The position numbers and the translations under genes were made by a program. The notes beneath the pieces were generated by a model. That model did no database searches. It was not told the DNA's origin and worked only from the letters and a program-made list of their open reading frames with translations. Of a stretch of 64,000 nucleotides of DNA, positions 17,921 to 27,600 are shown in pieces (within the stretch, counting starts at the first letter, position 1; every line of letters starts with the position of its first letter). The stretch lies in the NCBI RefSeq assembly GCF_001485415.1, contig NZ_BCMQ01000008.1:1-64000 (forward strand). The letters are read 5' to 3'. The DNA is from Myroides odoratimimus (GTDB lineage: Bacteria > Bacteroidota > Bacteroidia > Flavobacteriales > Flavobacteriaceae).

Positions 17921-18385
17921 ATGAAAGGAAAAAAAATGTTAGCATTAGCTGTATTACTTACAGGTATTGCATTTGTTGGTTGTAAAGATACTAAAGCAAC
18001 AGAAACAACAGAGACAGAGCAAACAGCTACAACAACTGAAACAGAAACTGCTGTTAAGGATGAGCACACTTCAGAAAACTCATTAGACTGGGCAGGTACT
18101 TACGAAGGAACTTTACCAGGTGCTAATAGTGATATTAAAACTACTGTAGTTTTAAATCAAGATAAAACTTACGCTAAGACTACAATCTATGTAGACAAAG
18201 CAGAAGAGAAGTTTGAAGAAAAAGGTACTTTTACTTGGAACGCTGAAGGAACAATCGTTACTTTAGTTGCTGAGGGTGAATCTACACAATATAAAGTGCA
18301 AGAAGGAAGCCTTTTAATGTTAGACCAAGAAGGTAAAGAAGTTACTGGACCTCTAGCTGATAAATATGTTTTAGCTAAAAAATAG
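17921..18385 (+). CDS. NlpE-like lipoprotein without the usual cysteines
   Basis: I choose ATG at 17921, which gives a 154-residue lipoprotein with lipobox cysteine at FVGC (residue 21); the upstream in-frame extension is not signal-like. A threonine- and glutamate-rich linker (about 25-50) leads to an NlpE N-terminal-type domain: WAGTYEGTLPGANSDIKTTV, then FTWNAEGTIVTL and LDQEGKEVTG. In E. coli NlpE, a copper-related envelope stress sensor, the comparable LPCADCEGI stretch has a CxxC pair; here it reads LPGANSDIK, so those cysteines are missing. It is a single gene followed by a clear terminator. Metal binding via the CxxC is unlikely. Confidence 0.78.
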   Translation: MKGKKMLALAVLLTGIAFVGCKDTKATETTETEQTATTTETETAVKDEHTSENSLDWAGTYEGTLPGANSDIKTTVVLNQDKTYAKTTIYVDKAEEKFEEKGTFTWNAEGTIVTLVAEGESTQYKVQEGSLLMLDQEGKEVTGPLADKYVLAKK

Positions 18386-18403
18386 TAACATAAGATAAAA
18401 AAG

Positions 18404-18431
18404 AAAAACCTTTCGTAAGAAAGGTTTTTTT
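18404..18431 (+). terminator. Intrinsic terminator after NlpE-like gene
   Basis: AAAAACCTTTC and GAAAGGTTTTT pair around a GTAA loop, followed by a T run to about 18431. It is 18 bases past the stop codon. Confidence 0.88.
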
Positions 18432-18489
18432 ATACCATTATTTTAAATACTTAGTAGATTGCTTAGCAATCTATCTTCTTAATATCTTC

Positions 18490-18705
18490 TTATTCTTTTA
18501 TTCTTCTAGACCTGATATACATGGTTATACCAATAAGGAAAGTTAGAACACTAAAGAATATTTCTTTATCGTATTCATGTACTTTAAAAGCTTCTAATTG
18601 TTGTAAGGTTTCTATATGTATGTTATACATATAAAGTTGGTGGCCTAAAATGAGTAAGGAAGCAATAATGATAAAGCTACTAGTGATTTTTAGTTTCTGT
18701 TTCAT
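18490..18705 (-). CDS. Small two-helix membrane protein, unknown
   Basis: A 71-residue protein with two hydrophobic segments (about 8-26 and 46-64) and a short charged loop containing KVHEYDKE between them; it ends in RSRRIKE, which suggests a cytoplasmic C-terminus. No family recognised. It lies alone on the minus strand between two terminators that bound the neighbouring genes, which supports it as its own unit. The chance of it being a spurious frame is moderate. Confidence 0.5.
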   Translation of the reverse strand: MKQKLKITSSFIIIASLLILGHQLYMYNIHIETLQQLEAFKVHEYDKEIFFSVLTFLIGITMYIRSRRIKE

Positions 18706-18869
18706 AGTACTTTTCTTTTTTTATTACATGATCTAATATATTAAAAATATGTGAGTATTTTAGTTTTGTCATATTAAAAAGACTAAAATAGTTCATATTG
18801 TGTATTCTTAGGTAGTTGCTTTTAATAAATACCTCTTCAATACATATATTTAAAAACAAGAATTAGGCC

Positions 18870-18904
18870 AAAAAAAAGACTCATATTTTGAATACAAGTC
18901 TTTT
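18870..18904 (-). terminator. Intrinsic terminator after small lipoprotein gene
   Basis: AAAAGACT and AGTCTTTT (18874-18904) form a stem with a 15-base loop; on the minus strand it is followed by a T run. It lies 17 bases past the stop of the leftward lipoprotein gene. Confidence 0.7.
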
Positions 18905-18920
18905 ATATAATTATATGTTG

Positions 18921-19361
18921 TTACTTAATTACAATTAATTCAACTGAAGTTAAGTGTTTATGATTAATTACAGTTAAGTCAATTTCATTTTGAGTTAATT
19001 TGTTTATTTTGAAATTGATATTCTCATTTACAACTGATGATTTTAGAGCTAATGAACTGCCATTTAGTGTATAAGTGCCTTTGTCGCTCTTCTCACTATA
19101 TCTATCAAATAAGGTGTATTCACCATTTTTTAAAGTAATTTCTACAGAGGATACTTGATATGCTGTTTTCACAGCTTTATTAATATCTGCTGTAAAAGTA
19201 TAGTACGTAGTCAACCACTTTCTCTCTATATTACTATGAGTAGCTGTTAGAGTTTGTGGTTCATTTAGTGTGTTATTATCATCAGAAGATGAACAGCCTT
19301 GAAGTATTGTAATCGTCAATATCGATAATAAGGCAACGGAAAAAGCGATAAATTTCTTCAT
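18921..19361 (-). CDS. Small lipoprotein, lipocalin-like or unknown
   Basis: A 146-residue lipoprotein with lipobox at LQGC (Cys23) followed by SSSDDN, a typical Bacteroidota lipoprotein export sequence. The mature part has alternating beta patterns (VEITLKNGEYTLFDR, DKGTYTLNGSSLALKS) that resemble the GTYTLNG.. core of lipocalin-like lipoproteins (Lipocalin_4/5-type). No catalytic residues seen. It is a single leftward gene with its own terminator. Likely in the periplasm or on the cell surface; role unknown. Confidence 0.65.
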   Translation of the reverse strand: MKKFIAFSVALLSILTITILQGCSSSDDNNTLNEPQTLTATHSNIERKWLTTYYTFTADINKAVKTAYQVSSVEITLKNGEYTLFDRYSEKSDKGTYTLNGSSLALKSSVVNENINFKINKLTQNEIDLTVINHKHLTSVELIVIK

Positions 19362-19564
19362 AGTTTGTTAGATTTAGCTGAGTAAAGTGTGGTGGTCTAA
19401 ACTCGTAATTTTAATTAAAAATATGGTAAAATATTAATAAAAACAAATTATTTTCGGATAAATTTTAGTAAAAATATCACACTAAGGTTAAATGAAGGGA
19501 TAGTGGATGTATAATCACTTATCGCTTAATATATTATAATGTCAAAAGCTGACGTATAAAGGTA

Positions 19565-19599
19565 TAAAAAAAGGCTTTTAGTTTTACTAAAAACCTTTT
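19565..19599 (-). terminator. Intrinsic terminator after secreted-protein gene
   Basis: A 14-base stem (19569-19582 with 19586-19599) has one position that pairs as G-U only in the minus-strand RNA, and a T run follows on that strand. This polarity points to the leftward gene at 19650-20228, whose stop is about 50 bases away. Confidence 0.75.
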
Positions 19600-19649
19600 A
19601 AAATATGATGTTTTGTGTGTTTATTTTGATTTTAAATCGCAAAATACAT

Positions 19650-20228
19650 TTATTCTATGCATGGAATGTTATCAATGAAGAATTGTGTTGGTTTTGTTTG
19701 AAGATCTACAATAGTTGATTTTAACTCATTCCTAATAATAAAAAGCTCTGAAGTACCTGGAAAGCGTATTTGAACCATTGATATAGGGGAAGCTTTTAAT
19801 AGTGCTAAGTGCTCTTTCTTTATATAGAAATCAGCATCTAGTATTCTGATATTATTCTTCTTTTCTTGATCATAGGTATAAGTTCCGCAAACATCATCTC
19901 CTAGGTAATGTGCTGTAATGGTTGTTCCATTAACTAACTTTATTGAAACCATACTTTTTTTAGCTACACAAGTGATAGGAATAAAGTCAGGACTTTTTTG
20001 TAGATATTGCAAGTTTAGAAAGGGGTGTCCATTGTTATTTACTAAAGAAAAGAACAATGAGCTAGTGGTGGATACTCTGTCAAATTCATAAACAAGTACA
20101 TTGTTTGTTTTTCTGTAATTAATTGTATCGTTAACTTCTTCATAGTCAATAGAACAATTTCTCTCTTGTGCATGTATCGAAGTGGTGATGCCAAGAGTAA
20201 AGATCAGTAAGAGTGCTAGTTTTTTCAT
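19650..20228 (-). CDS. Secreted protein of unknown function
   Basis: A 192-residue protein with a signal peptide ending at IHA-Q (residues 19-21). The mature part has four cysteines, in ERNCSIDYEE, PITCVAKK, DVCGTYTY and the C-terminal NIPCIE, which could form two disulfides. It has alternating beta-type segments and no motif I can assign. The gene stands alone between a terminator and the 164-base repeat element. I cannot name a family. Confidence 0.55.
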   Translation of the reverse strand: MKKLALLLIFTLGITTSIHAQERNCSIDYEEVNDTINYRKTNNVLVYEFDRVSTTSSLFFSLVNNNGHPFLNLQYLQKSPDFIPITCVAKKSMVSIKLVNGTTITAHYLGDDVCGTYTYDQEKKNNIRILDADFYIKKEHLALLKASPISMVQIRFPGTSELFIIRNELKSTIVDLQTKPTQFFIDNIPCIE

Positions 20229-20314
20229 TTGTTATTAGTTTGGTGACAAATTATCATTATTTTTTTAATAAGGCAATAGTATTATTGTAAATAGTGTGAT
20301 AAACGTATGTGTTG

Positions 20315-20478
20315 TTTAAACCCAAATTACGCATTAGCCAAATACTACAAAGCAATTCTACTTCATAGTTCTTTCATTAGCTCTCAAACCATACTATAGT
20401 ATGCTTTAATCACTAATTCAGACCTATTTTGTATAATTACTTTTCGTTTATATGTCTATTGCATAATTCGGGTTTAAA
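20315..20478. repeat. 164-base element with 19-base terminal inverted repeats
   Basis: The ends TTTAAACCCAAATTACGCA (20315-20333) and TGCATAATTCGGGTTTAAA (20460-20478) are inverted repeats with 17 of 19 positions matching. The inner 144 bases (20335-20478) recur at 57891-58034 with the same length and high identity, including a shared AATTCAGACCTATTTTGTAT block. It has no reading frame. The size and TIRs resemble a MITE, although no matching transposase is in the window and I could not identify a target-site duplication. Confidence 0.65.
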
Positions 20479-20518
20479 TATCCCTATTGCTTAAATAATT
20501 TAAGTGTCCTTATGATAT

Positions 20519-20552
20519 AAAAAAAGGCCATATTAAATACTATATGACCTTT
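20519..20552 (-). terminator. Intrinsic terminator of the tsaD operon
   Basis: AAAGGCCATAT (20523-20533) and ATATGACCTTT (20542-20552) pair with one G-U in the minus-strand RNA, and a T run follows on that strand. It lies 7 bases beyond the stop of the last operon gene. Confidence 0.75.
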
Positions 20553-20559
20553 AGAGGAG

Positions 20560-21738
20560 TTATGTTCGTGAGCAAATAATAAAGATTCGTTCACTTTTGA
20601 TATTTGTAGTGAAAAAGATGTACGTATCTCCTCCGTCTTTTATTTTCCATTTCTTTCTAATTTCCTCAACTTTTATAGGGAAATTTCTAGTCGTGACATT
20701 TGCTTTTGTATTTAGCAAGTGTTTTTTTGCTTCTTGTTTATTATATGGAATGATTTGTTCTATTGTAAATCTTCTTCCAGGAAAATCAATTAATGCATCA
20801 CTAGTATAGAGATGACTATGTGGGTGTAGTTTGTGTAAATTAAACTGTTTACTTATTGCGTCAAATCTACCTGTCTTTAATATAGCTGCATTGGGCTCAT
20901 ATAGATATTGTTTAGGTTCACTGAATAGTGATGTACTATTATCGTCTAATGAAGAAATAAATAGTTGTGTATCGTCTTTTGTAAGATTAACAGCATTAAG
21001 TTCAACAGATCCTGTATAGTCTTTTTCTAATATCCATAATAGTTCTTTAACTTCATTATGAAGAGCTACGATATGAATGCTTTTTACATGTTTTAATTCG
21101 TTTAGACCAGCCTGTATGTCTAGTAGAGGAGAAGTCTTAATCAAGATATTAGTACTTCTAGAAAATAATAAATCTAGATGCTCAGGTACATTAGGGGCGC
21201 AATCACTTAAGAAAAACACTTTTTCTTTAGAGTCATTTCTTCTATGTGGATCTACATAGATATAATCCCATGGTTGATTATGTTGAGCCAAGTAGTCTAA
21301 ACTATCACCAGTATGGCACTTAATATTATCAACTCCTAATGCCTGATTATTAAGACGAACTATTTCGCTAAGGTCTTCTTGCATCTCACAATGCAATACT
21401 TGCTTTATGTTTTTACTAAAATAATAACAGTCTATACCAAAACCACCTGTTAGATCTATCAAAGTGTCACCAGATATTAGTGAAGCTTTATAAGATGCAC
21501 AAGGTTCGGATGAGGTTTGTTCTATAGAAAGCTTTTTTGGGAATAGGATATTTTCTGTTTCAAACCAAGTTGGTAGTTTGTCTTTAGTTTTCTTTTTTGA
21601 TTCTATTTGAGTTAATAAGTCACTCATAGAGATATCTTCAAAAGGGCTCTTTTTAAATGCTATTTTAGTTAGATCACTATTTAAATGATCTTGTATATAT
21701 TGTTGTACTTCTTGTGATAAGAATAGTTCTGTTTTCAA
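20560..21738 (-). CDS. SAM-dependent methyltransferase with THUMP-like domain (PG_1098 type)
   Basis: A 392-residue cytosolic protein. The N-terminal 80 or so residues are helical. A class I methyltransferase core follows, with the SAM-binding DLTGGFGID (95-103), an acidic second motif (LHCEMQEDL, 115-123) and DPHRR (163-167) as the motif IV region. The C-terminal part (about 250-392) fits the THUMP-like module seen in this family. The family was structurally described as PG_1098 and the substrate is not established; RNA is likely from the THUMP-like part. The ATG is adjacent to the stop of the permease gene, so it is the last gene of the leftward operon. Confidence 0.8.
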   Translation of the reverse strand: MKTELFLSQEVQQYIQDHLNSDLTKIAFKKSPFEDISMSDLLTQIESKKKTKDKLPTWFETENILFPKKLSIEQTSSEPCASYKASLISGDTLIDLTGGFGIDCYYFSKNIKQVLHCEMQEDLSEIVRLNNQALGVDNIKCHTGDSLDYLAQHNQPWDYIYVDPHRRNDSKEKVFFLSDCAPNVPEHLDLLFSRSTNILIKTSPLLDIQAGLNELKHVKSIHIVALHNEVKELLWILEKDYTGSVELNAVNLTKDDTQLFISSLDDNSTSLFSEPKQYLYEPNAAILKTGRFDAISKQFNLHKLHPHSHLYTSDALIDFPGRRFTIEQIIPYNKQEAKKHLLNTKANVTTRNFPIKVEEIRKKWKIKDGGDTYIFFTTNIKSERIFIICSRT

Positions 21739-22830
21739 TTATAATTTCTTTGTGAGTAATTGTACAAATTTATTGTTTGGCAAGAATTCTTTAGCAATTA
21801 CTTTGATACAAGTGTAAATAGGTACTGCTGCTATCATACCAAATATTCCTCCAAACATGCCGCTTGCAAGAATAACAATAAATATTTCTAATGGATGTGA
21901 TTTAACGCTATTAGAGAAGATTAAAGGTTGGTTAATAATATTATCTATTAGTTGTATAAATAAGAAGCCAAGCATTACGGTAATTGCCTTAGGTAAGGTA
22001 ACTTCACTAAAGTTATCCCCTATAAAACTCAACATCGTAAACAGGACAGATAATATATTACCAATAAGAGGTCCAATGTATGGAATGATATTCAATATAG
22101 CGACTAAGAAGGCGATCATTAGACTTCCTTTTACACCTACTACAGCTAATAGGATAAAAGCGAGTACAAATATTATAGACATCTGTGCAACTAGCCCTAA
22201 AAAGTAACGTGATAGAAGGTTGTTTATCTTATCGATTGATTTCAAAACTTTAATCTCGTGCTTGCTAGGGAATAGCTTTTTGAATTGATATTCAAGTAAA
22301 ACTTGATCTTTTAAAAAGAAGAAGGTGATAAATAGAATAGCAAAAACTCCCATTCCAAATTCACTTAGCAAACCTAGTATGGTATTAAATAGGTTAGGTA
22401 CAAAGTCTAACTTTAAATGAGATCGGAAATTAGCTCCTTCTATTATTTTATCTAAGCTGAATCCTTTTGTGTCTAAATAGAAGTCTATCTTGCGTATAAG
22501 GCCATTGAAATCTTCTTGTAGGTGTGATGTATTCAATACAGACAAGTTTTGAGCTTGTGTAGTGAATAAAGGGATAAACATGAATATGAAGCTTAGGAAG
22601 AAGGCTAAGAAAAGGATAACTGTCAAAGTAACAGCAAATACTTTAGATAGACGAAGTTTTCTTCTTAAAAATTCTACAATAGGCTTGCCAATTAAAGCCA
22701 ATACAAAGGCAAATCCAGTATATATAAATATTGAACTAATTTGCAAAAGCATTTGACCTAATACAGCAAGAGAAAATAGAATTATAACTGCACGTATTAT
22801 TCCTTTAGAGATTGTCTTAGCATCCACCAT
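21739..22830 (-). CDS. AI-2E family permease
   Basis: A 363-residue polytopic membrane protein with about eight membrane segments and the AI-2E/PerM layout: two N-terminal helices (10-35, 40-55), a hydrophilic periplasmic insert of about 90 residues, then a hydrophobic C-terminal half with the typical INIIPYIGPLIGN segment and GFLFIQLIDNIINQPLIF. Despite the name, most members do not carry autoinducer-2; proposed roles include ion or small-molecule transport. It lies 11 bases after rsmE and directly before the methyltransferase gene. The substrate is unknown. Confidence 0.88.
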   Translation of the reverse strand: MVDAKTISKGIIRAVIILFSLAVLGQMLLQISSIFIYTGFAFVLALIGKPIVEFLRRKLRLSKVFAVTLTVILFLAFFLSFIFMFIPLFTTQAQNLSVLNTSHLQEDFNGLIRKIDFYLDTKGFSLDKIIEGANFRSHLKLDFVPNLFNTILGLLSEFGMGVFAILFITFFFLKDQVLLEYQFKKLFPSKHEIKVLKSIDKINNLLSRYFLGLVAQMSIIFVLAFILLAVVGVKGSLMIAFLVAILNIIPYIGPLIGNILSVLFTMLSFIGDNFSEVTLPKAITVMLGFLFIQLIDNIINQPLIFSNSVKSHPLEIFIVILASGMFGGIFGMIAAVPIYTCIKVIAKEFLPNNKFVQLLTKKL

Positions 22831-22841
22831 AATAATGATTT

Positions 22842-23546
22842 TTATTCATTTGTAAATACGAAACTATGCACGGCTACTAAAGCGGCTGTTTCTGTTCTTA
22901 ATCTTGTATGTCCTAGTGATACTGGTCGATATCCTTTTGCTAATGCTAAGTTAATTTCATTGGTAGAGAAGTCTCCCTCTGGACCTACTAAAAGTAAATA
23001 ATTTTTGTGAATATCTATACTGTCTTTTAGCAAGACTTTTTCGGTTTCTTCACAATGAGCAATATATTTTTCTCCTTGATGGTCTTGATTTAAAAAGTCT
23101 TTTAAGCTTATGGGGTCGTTTAGAATAGGTAAATGATATTGTAAAGATTGTTTCATTGCGGATTGAATAATTTTTTCAAATCGCTCTGTCTTTACTATTT
23201 TTCTCTCAGAATGGTCGCAAATAATTGGCGTTATCTCGTGTATCCCTATTTCTGTTGCTTTCTCTAAAAACCATTCGTAACGTTCGTTCATTTTCGTTGG
23301 TGCAACGGCTAAGTGTAGGCGAAATGGAGTAGGTGCTTGATCTTCAGAATCGATAATCTCAGTAACACATTTTTTGTCCGAGTCTAAAGTAATTTTAGTT
23401 GTAAACAATGTGCCTTTACCATTGGTAACATATAGGAGATCTCCCATTTTACGTCTTAGTACTTTGATGATATGTTTACTTTCATCTTTATCAAAAGTGA
23501 AAGATGTTTGTCCTTTTTCGATTTCTGGCGAATAAAATAATTGCAT
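22842..23546 (-). CDS. rsmE: 16S rRNA m3U1498 methyltransferase
   Basis: A 234-residue SPOUT-class methyltransferase that methylates N3 of uridine 1498 in 16S rRNA. The N-terminal PUA-like domain (KHIIKVLRRKMGD) is followed by the trefoil-knot domain, where LLVGPEGDFSTNEI and SLGHTRLRTETAALVA form the SAM-binding knot. KATEIGIHEITPIICDHSERK is typical. Length is normal for the family. It starts 9 bases downstream of tsaD, so translation and ribosome-modification functions are grouped in this operon. Confidence 0.95.
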   Translation of the reverse strand: MQLFYSPEIEKGQTSFTFDKDESKHIIKVLRRKMGDLLYVTNGKGTLFTTKITLDSDKKCVTEIIDSEDQAPTPFRLHLAVAPTKMNERYEWFLEKATEIGIHEITPIICDHSERKIVKTERFEKIIQSAMKQSLQYHLPILNDPISLKDFLNQDHQGEKYIAHCEETEKVLLKDSIDIHKNYLLLVGPEGDFSTNEINLALAKGYRPVSLGHTRLRTETAALVAVHSFVFTNE

Positions 23547-23555
23547 ACTTAAGTT

Positions 23556-24578
23556 TTAGAATTCAATACGTGCTTTAGAAACTACTGAAGAATCAGCAAA
23601 AATAGATTCTTTGTATTTATAGTACCCTACTATTCCAATCATAGCAGCATTATCTGTTGTATATTCAAATTTAGGGATGAATGCTTTCCACTTATATTTT
23701 TTCTCTCCTTCTTTAAGTGCTTGTCTAATACCAGAGTTAGCAGATACACCACCACCAATGACGATTTGCTTAATCCCTGTTTCTTTAACTGCAAGTTTAA
23801 GTTTGTCTAGTAAGATTTGGATAATGGTATACTGAATAGAGGCACATATATCAGCTTTGTTTTCTTCAATAAAATTAGGGTTAGTGGCTACATTTTTTTG
23901 AATAAAATAAAGAAACTGTGTTTTTAAACCACTGAAACTAAAGTTCAGTCCGTCTACTTTAGGTTTAGTGAAAGCAAATGCTTTGGGATTACCTTCTTTA
24001 GCATATTTATCAATTAAAGGACCTCCAGGGTAAGGGAATCCCAAAACTTTAGCAGATTTGTCAAAAGCTTCTCCTACAGCGTCATCTGTGGTTTCTCCTA
24101 GTATTTCTAAGTCAAAGAAACTATTTACCTTCACGATTTGGGTATGTCCACCTGAGATGGTCATTGCTAAGAAAGGAAACTCAGGTTTGTCATATCCTTC
24201 TTCATCTATAAAATGACATAAGATATGGGCGTGCATATGATTTACAGCCACTAATGGAATATCAAGAGCTAGAGATAAACTCTTGGCAAATGATCCGCCT
24301 ACTAATAGTGACCCCATTAGTCCAGGGCCTTGTGTAAAGGCAATACCATCTAAGTCATCCTTCGTTATTCCTGCTTTTTTAAGAGCAATGTCAACCACAG
24401 GAACGATGTTTTGTTGATGAGCACGAGATGCTAGTTCAGGAACAACACCTCCATACTCTTCGTGTATTTCCTGTCTTGCGACTATGTTTGACAATACTTT
24501 GTTGTCAGCCATGATTGCGGCAGAAGTATCATCACATGAGCTCTCTATGGCTAAAATATAGGTAGGTTTTAAAGACAT
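23556..24578 (-). CDS. tsaD: tRNA N6-threonylcarbamoyladenosine synthase subunit TsaD
   Basis: A 340-residue ASKHA-fold enzyme that transfers the threonylcarbamoyl group to A37 of ANN-decoding tRNAs, working with TsaB and TsaE. IESSCDDTSAAI (11-22) begins the ATPase fold, and NHMHAH (113-118) provides the two metal-binding histidines. Further family marks are GGGVSANSGIR and the late DNAAMIG. Length is normal. It is first in the leftward four-gene operon with rsmE, AI-2E permease and methyltransferase. The start lies about 75 bases from the start of the divergent tamB gene. Confidence 0.97.
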   Translation of the reverse strand: MSLKPTYILAIESSCDDTSAAIMADNKVLSNIVARQEIHEEYGGVVPELASRAHQQNIVPVVDIALKKAGITKDDLDGIAFTQGPGLMGSLLVGGSFAKSLSLALDIPLVAVNHMHAHILCHFIDEEGYDKPEFPFLAMTISGGHTQIVKVNSFFDLEILGETTDDAVGEAFDKSAKVLGFPYPGGPLIDKYAKEGNPKAFAFTKPKVDGLNFSFSGLKTQFLYFIQKNVATNPNFIEENKADICASIQYTIIQILLDKLKLAVKETGIKQIVIGGGVSANSGIRQALKEGEKKYKWKAFIPKFEYTTDNAAMIGIVGYYKYKESIFADSSVVSKARIEF

Positions 24579-24642
24579 TTTAATATTCTATAATTGTATA
24601 ATTTATTAAGGTAAAATCTACCCAACCCTATGGAAAATTATA

Positions 24643-24650
24643 TAAATTTG
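24643..24650 (+). promoter_or_regulatory. TAnnTTTG promoter box for tamB
   Basis: TAAATTTG followed by C matches the -7 consensus exactly. No good TTTG is visible 19-21 bases upstream. The predicted transcription start (about 24654-24656) nearly coincides with the first possible start codon of tamB, TTG at 24655. Confidence 0.5.
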
Positions 24651-24654
24651 CTTA

Positions 24655-27600
24655 TTGTTTGGTTTTTATAAGAAACCACGAGTAGATTGGGGCAAATTTA
24701 AAACATTAATAGTTATCAAAAAATTTAATAAAATACTTTTTCGCCTATTATTGGCTGTCTTTAGCTTGGTTGTGATCATTGCAGGGGCACTGTCTTTGCC
24801 TGTGGTTCAAACCTTTCTGGCTCAGCAAGCTATGGAGAAGATTAATAGCCAGTTTGGTACTAAGTTAGAGATAGAAAGACTAGCAGTCAGTGTATTTGGT
24901 CGAGTTACATTGAAAGAGGTTACTGCAAAGGATAATCACGATACTAATTTTATAGAAATAAAAGCCTTTACAACGAGTATTTTAGATTTTAATGAACTTA
25001 TTCAAGGAAGACTATATTTTGGTAAAACTAAGGTGGATGGACTGTATTTAAGAATACATAAATACAAAGGAGAAGAGTTTACAACCTTAGATCAGTTGAT
25101 TAATGCATTTGATGATGGAAAAGAGGGAGAAGGTAAGTTTAGGCTGAAATCTTCTCATCTAACAATTAAAAATACTCATTTGATCATTTCTGACGATGAA
25201 GCAGAAACACCAGTAGCAATAGATTTTAAAAATATTAATGGGGAAGTAGAAGACTTCTTTATTAAAGGACCTGATATTTATGCTAATGTTTTGAAATCTA
25301 GTTTTGAGGATAATTGGGGTATGGGCGTGACAAATCTGTCAGGTAATTTTACTCATACTAAAACTAGTATCTCTATGGAGAAGCTAGATTTACAAACGAA
25401 AAAGTCGGCTATAGAAGGAGATCTTAAGTTCACTTATGCTTTAGGAGATATGAAGTACTTCGTAGATAAGGTGAATTGGGATTTTGAGATTAGAAAAGCA
25501 GTATTGAATTCCTCAGATTTAAATGCCTTTACAGGTATTTTTGCAGAGAATAAGATGGTGTATGTTACAGGGCATATTAATGGTGTGATGAACGATTTTA
25601 CAATGAAAAATGTAAATTTAGTAGATGACAATATGTCTAATGTGAGAGGGTTATTTAGTTTTAGAAATGTATTCGATAAAGTAAAGCCGTTCTGGATGAA
25701 GGCTAATGTGGATCGACTATTTATTACTCGTGATCACATTGTAGGGTTAATGCCTGAGTTATTGCATGAACTATTACCTACGGAATTAACTAATCTTGGA
25801 CAAGTAGATATCAAAGGAGATATCGAGATGACGAAGCGCACCCTAAAAACAGATATTGATTTATTGACGTCTATTGGAAAAGGAAAAGCTGTTATAGATA
25901 TAGAAAACCTTGATAATCCCAATCTAGCTGCTTATAAAGGGGATATTGTTTTAGAGAAGTTTGACTTAGGAGAATTTATAAAGAACCAGAATTTTGGTTT
26001 GACTTCTGTAGATTTAGAGGTTGATGGAGTTGGTTTTAATCAAAAATCTTTAAACACAAGTATTAAGGGAGATGTGTTCTCTTTTGACTTTGCTAAGTAT
26101 AAGTACACGAATATTGCGGTAGATGGATTGTTAAAGATGCCTTATTATCGCGGTTTAGTACACAGCCAAGACCCTAATTTGCAGTTAGACTTTAATGGGA
26201 TGATAGATTTGAGTTCAGAAGTTAAGAACTATGATTTCATTGCAGATGTTGACTACGCAGATTTATATGCATTACATTTAGTAAATGATACACTTTCTAA
26301 ATTTAAAGGACAGTTTGAGTTTAAAGCTTCAGGTAATACTCTTGATGATTTAGCAGGTACATTTACAATGCGTAATACTACTTATATCAATAGTAAAGAT
26401 GAGTATGTATTCGGTCATTTTACATTAAATTCGGAATTTAATCCAGAGAATGAACGTCTTATTTCTTTTGTGTCACAGGAGGCAATAGAGGGGTATATTA
26501 AAGGTAAATTCTTGTTTAAGGATTTAAGAGCATTGTTTACTAATGCACTAGGAAGTTTATATACTAACTACTCACCTTATAAGATTAAAGAAGAACAATA
26601 TCTCGATTTTGACATTACAGTACACAATAGGTTAATAGAGGTGTTTTTGCCACAATTGACTTTAAGTGCATCAACACATGTTGAGGGAAATATAGATAAC
26701 GATGATAATATTTTTAAACTGAACTTCTCTTCACCAAGTATTGGTATTGAAGATTTCAATTTTTACAATGTATTGTTAGATGTAAATAACTCTAACCCTT
26801 TATATAATACTTATGTTTCACTGGATAGTATGAAATCTAAGTTTTATCGTATCACAGATTTTAATTTATTAAACTTGACTCATAATGATACACTATTTGT
26901 TCGTTCTGAGTTTAAAGGAGGAACGCATGGTAAGGATAAGTTTAATCTGAACTTATACCACACTATTAATGAGGAAAACCTATCTGTAGTAGGGTTTAAG
27001 AAGTCAGATATCTTCCTAAAAGACTTCTTGTGGAGTATTAATGAAAGTGATAATAAGAAGAATAAAGTTATTTTTAATAAGAAGTTAGAGGACTTTACTA
27101 TTGATGATTTATCATTATCACATAATGGACAAGAGGTCAATCTGACAGGCGCAGTAAGAGATTCAACTTACAAACATTTTGATTTAGAGTTTAAGCAAGT
27201 AGACTTAGCTAAGTTTGCCCCTGATATTTCTAATCTAGAGTTCGCTGGTAATATAGATGGTGATTTACATTTCTCTCAGGTTAAAGATGTGTTCCAACCT
27301 AAGGTAAATATCAATATAGATGAACTAGCTGTCAATAAGGTTAGGCTAGGAGATTTAGCTTTCCATGTTGACGGAGATGAGCGTTTAAAGAACTTTAAAG
27401 TTCAGTCTAGCATTGTGGATAATGAGAAAGAAAAGTTCTATTTAAATGGTGATTTAGCTATTGTCAATAAACAGATGCAATTAAATCTAGAATCAGGATT
27501 TAAAGATTTTTCTGTTAAACCGATAGAACCTTTACTTAAAACAATTGTTTCTGATGTAAGAGGAACTACATCAGGAAAAATTAATATTCAGGGTACAGCG

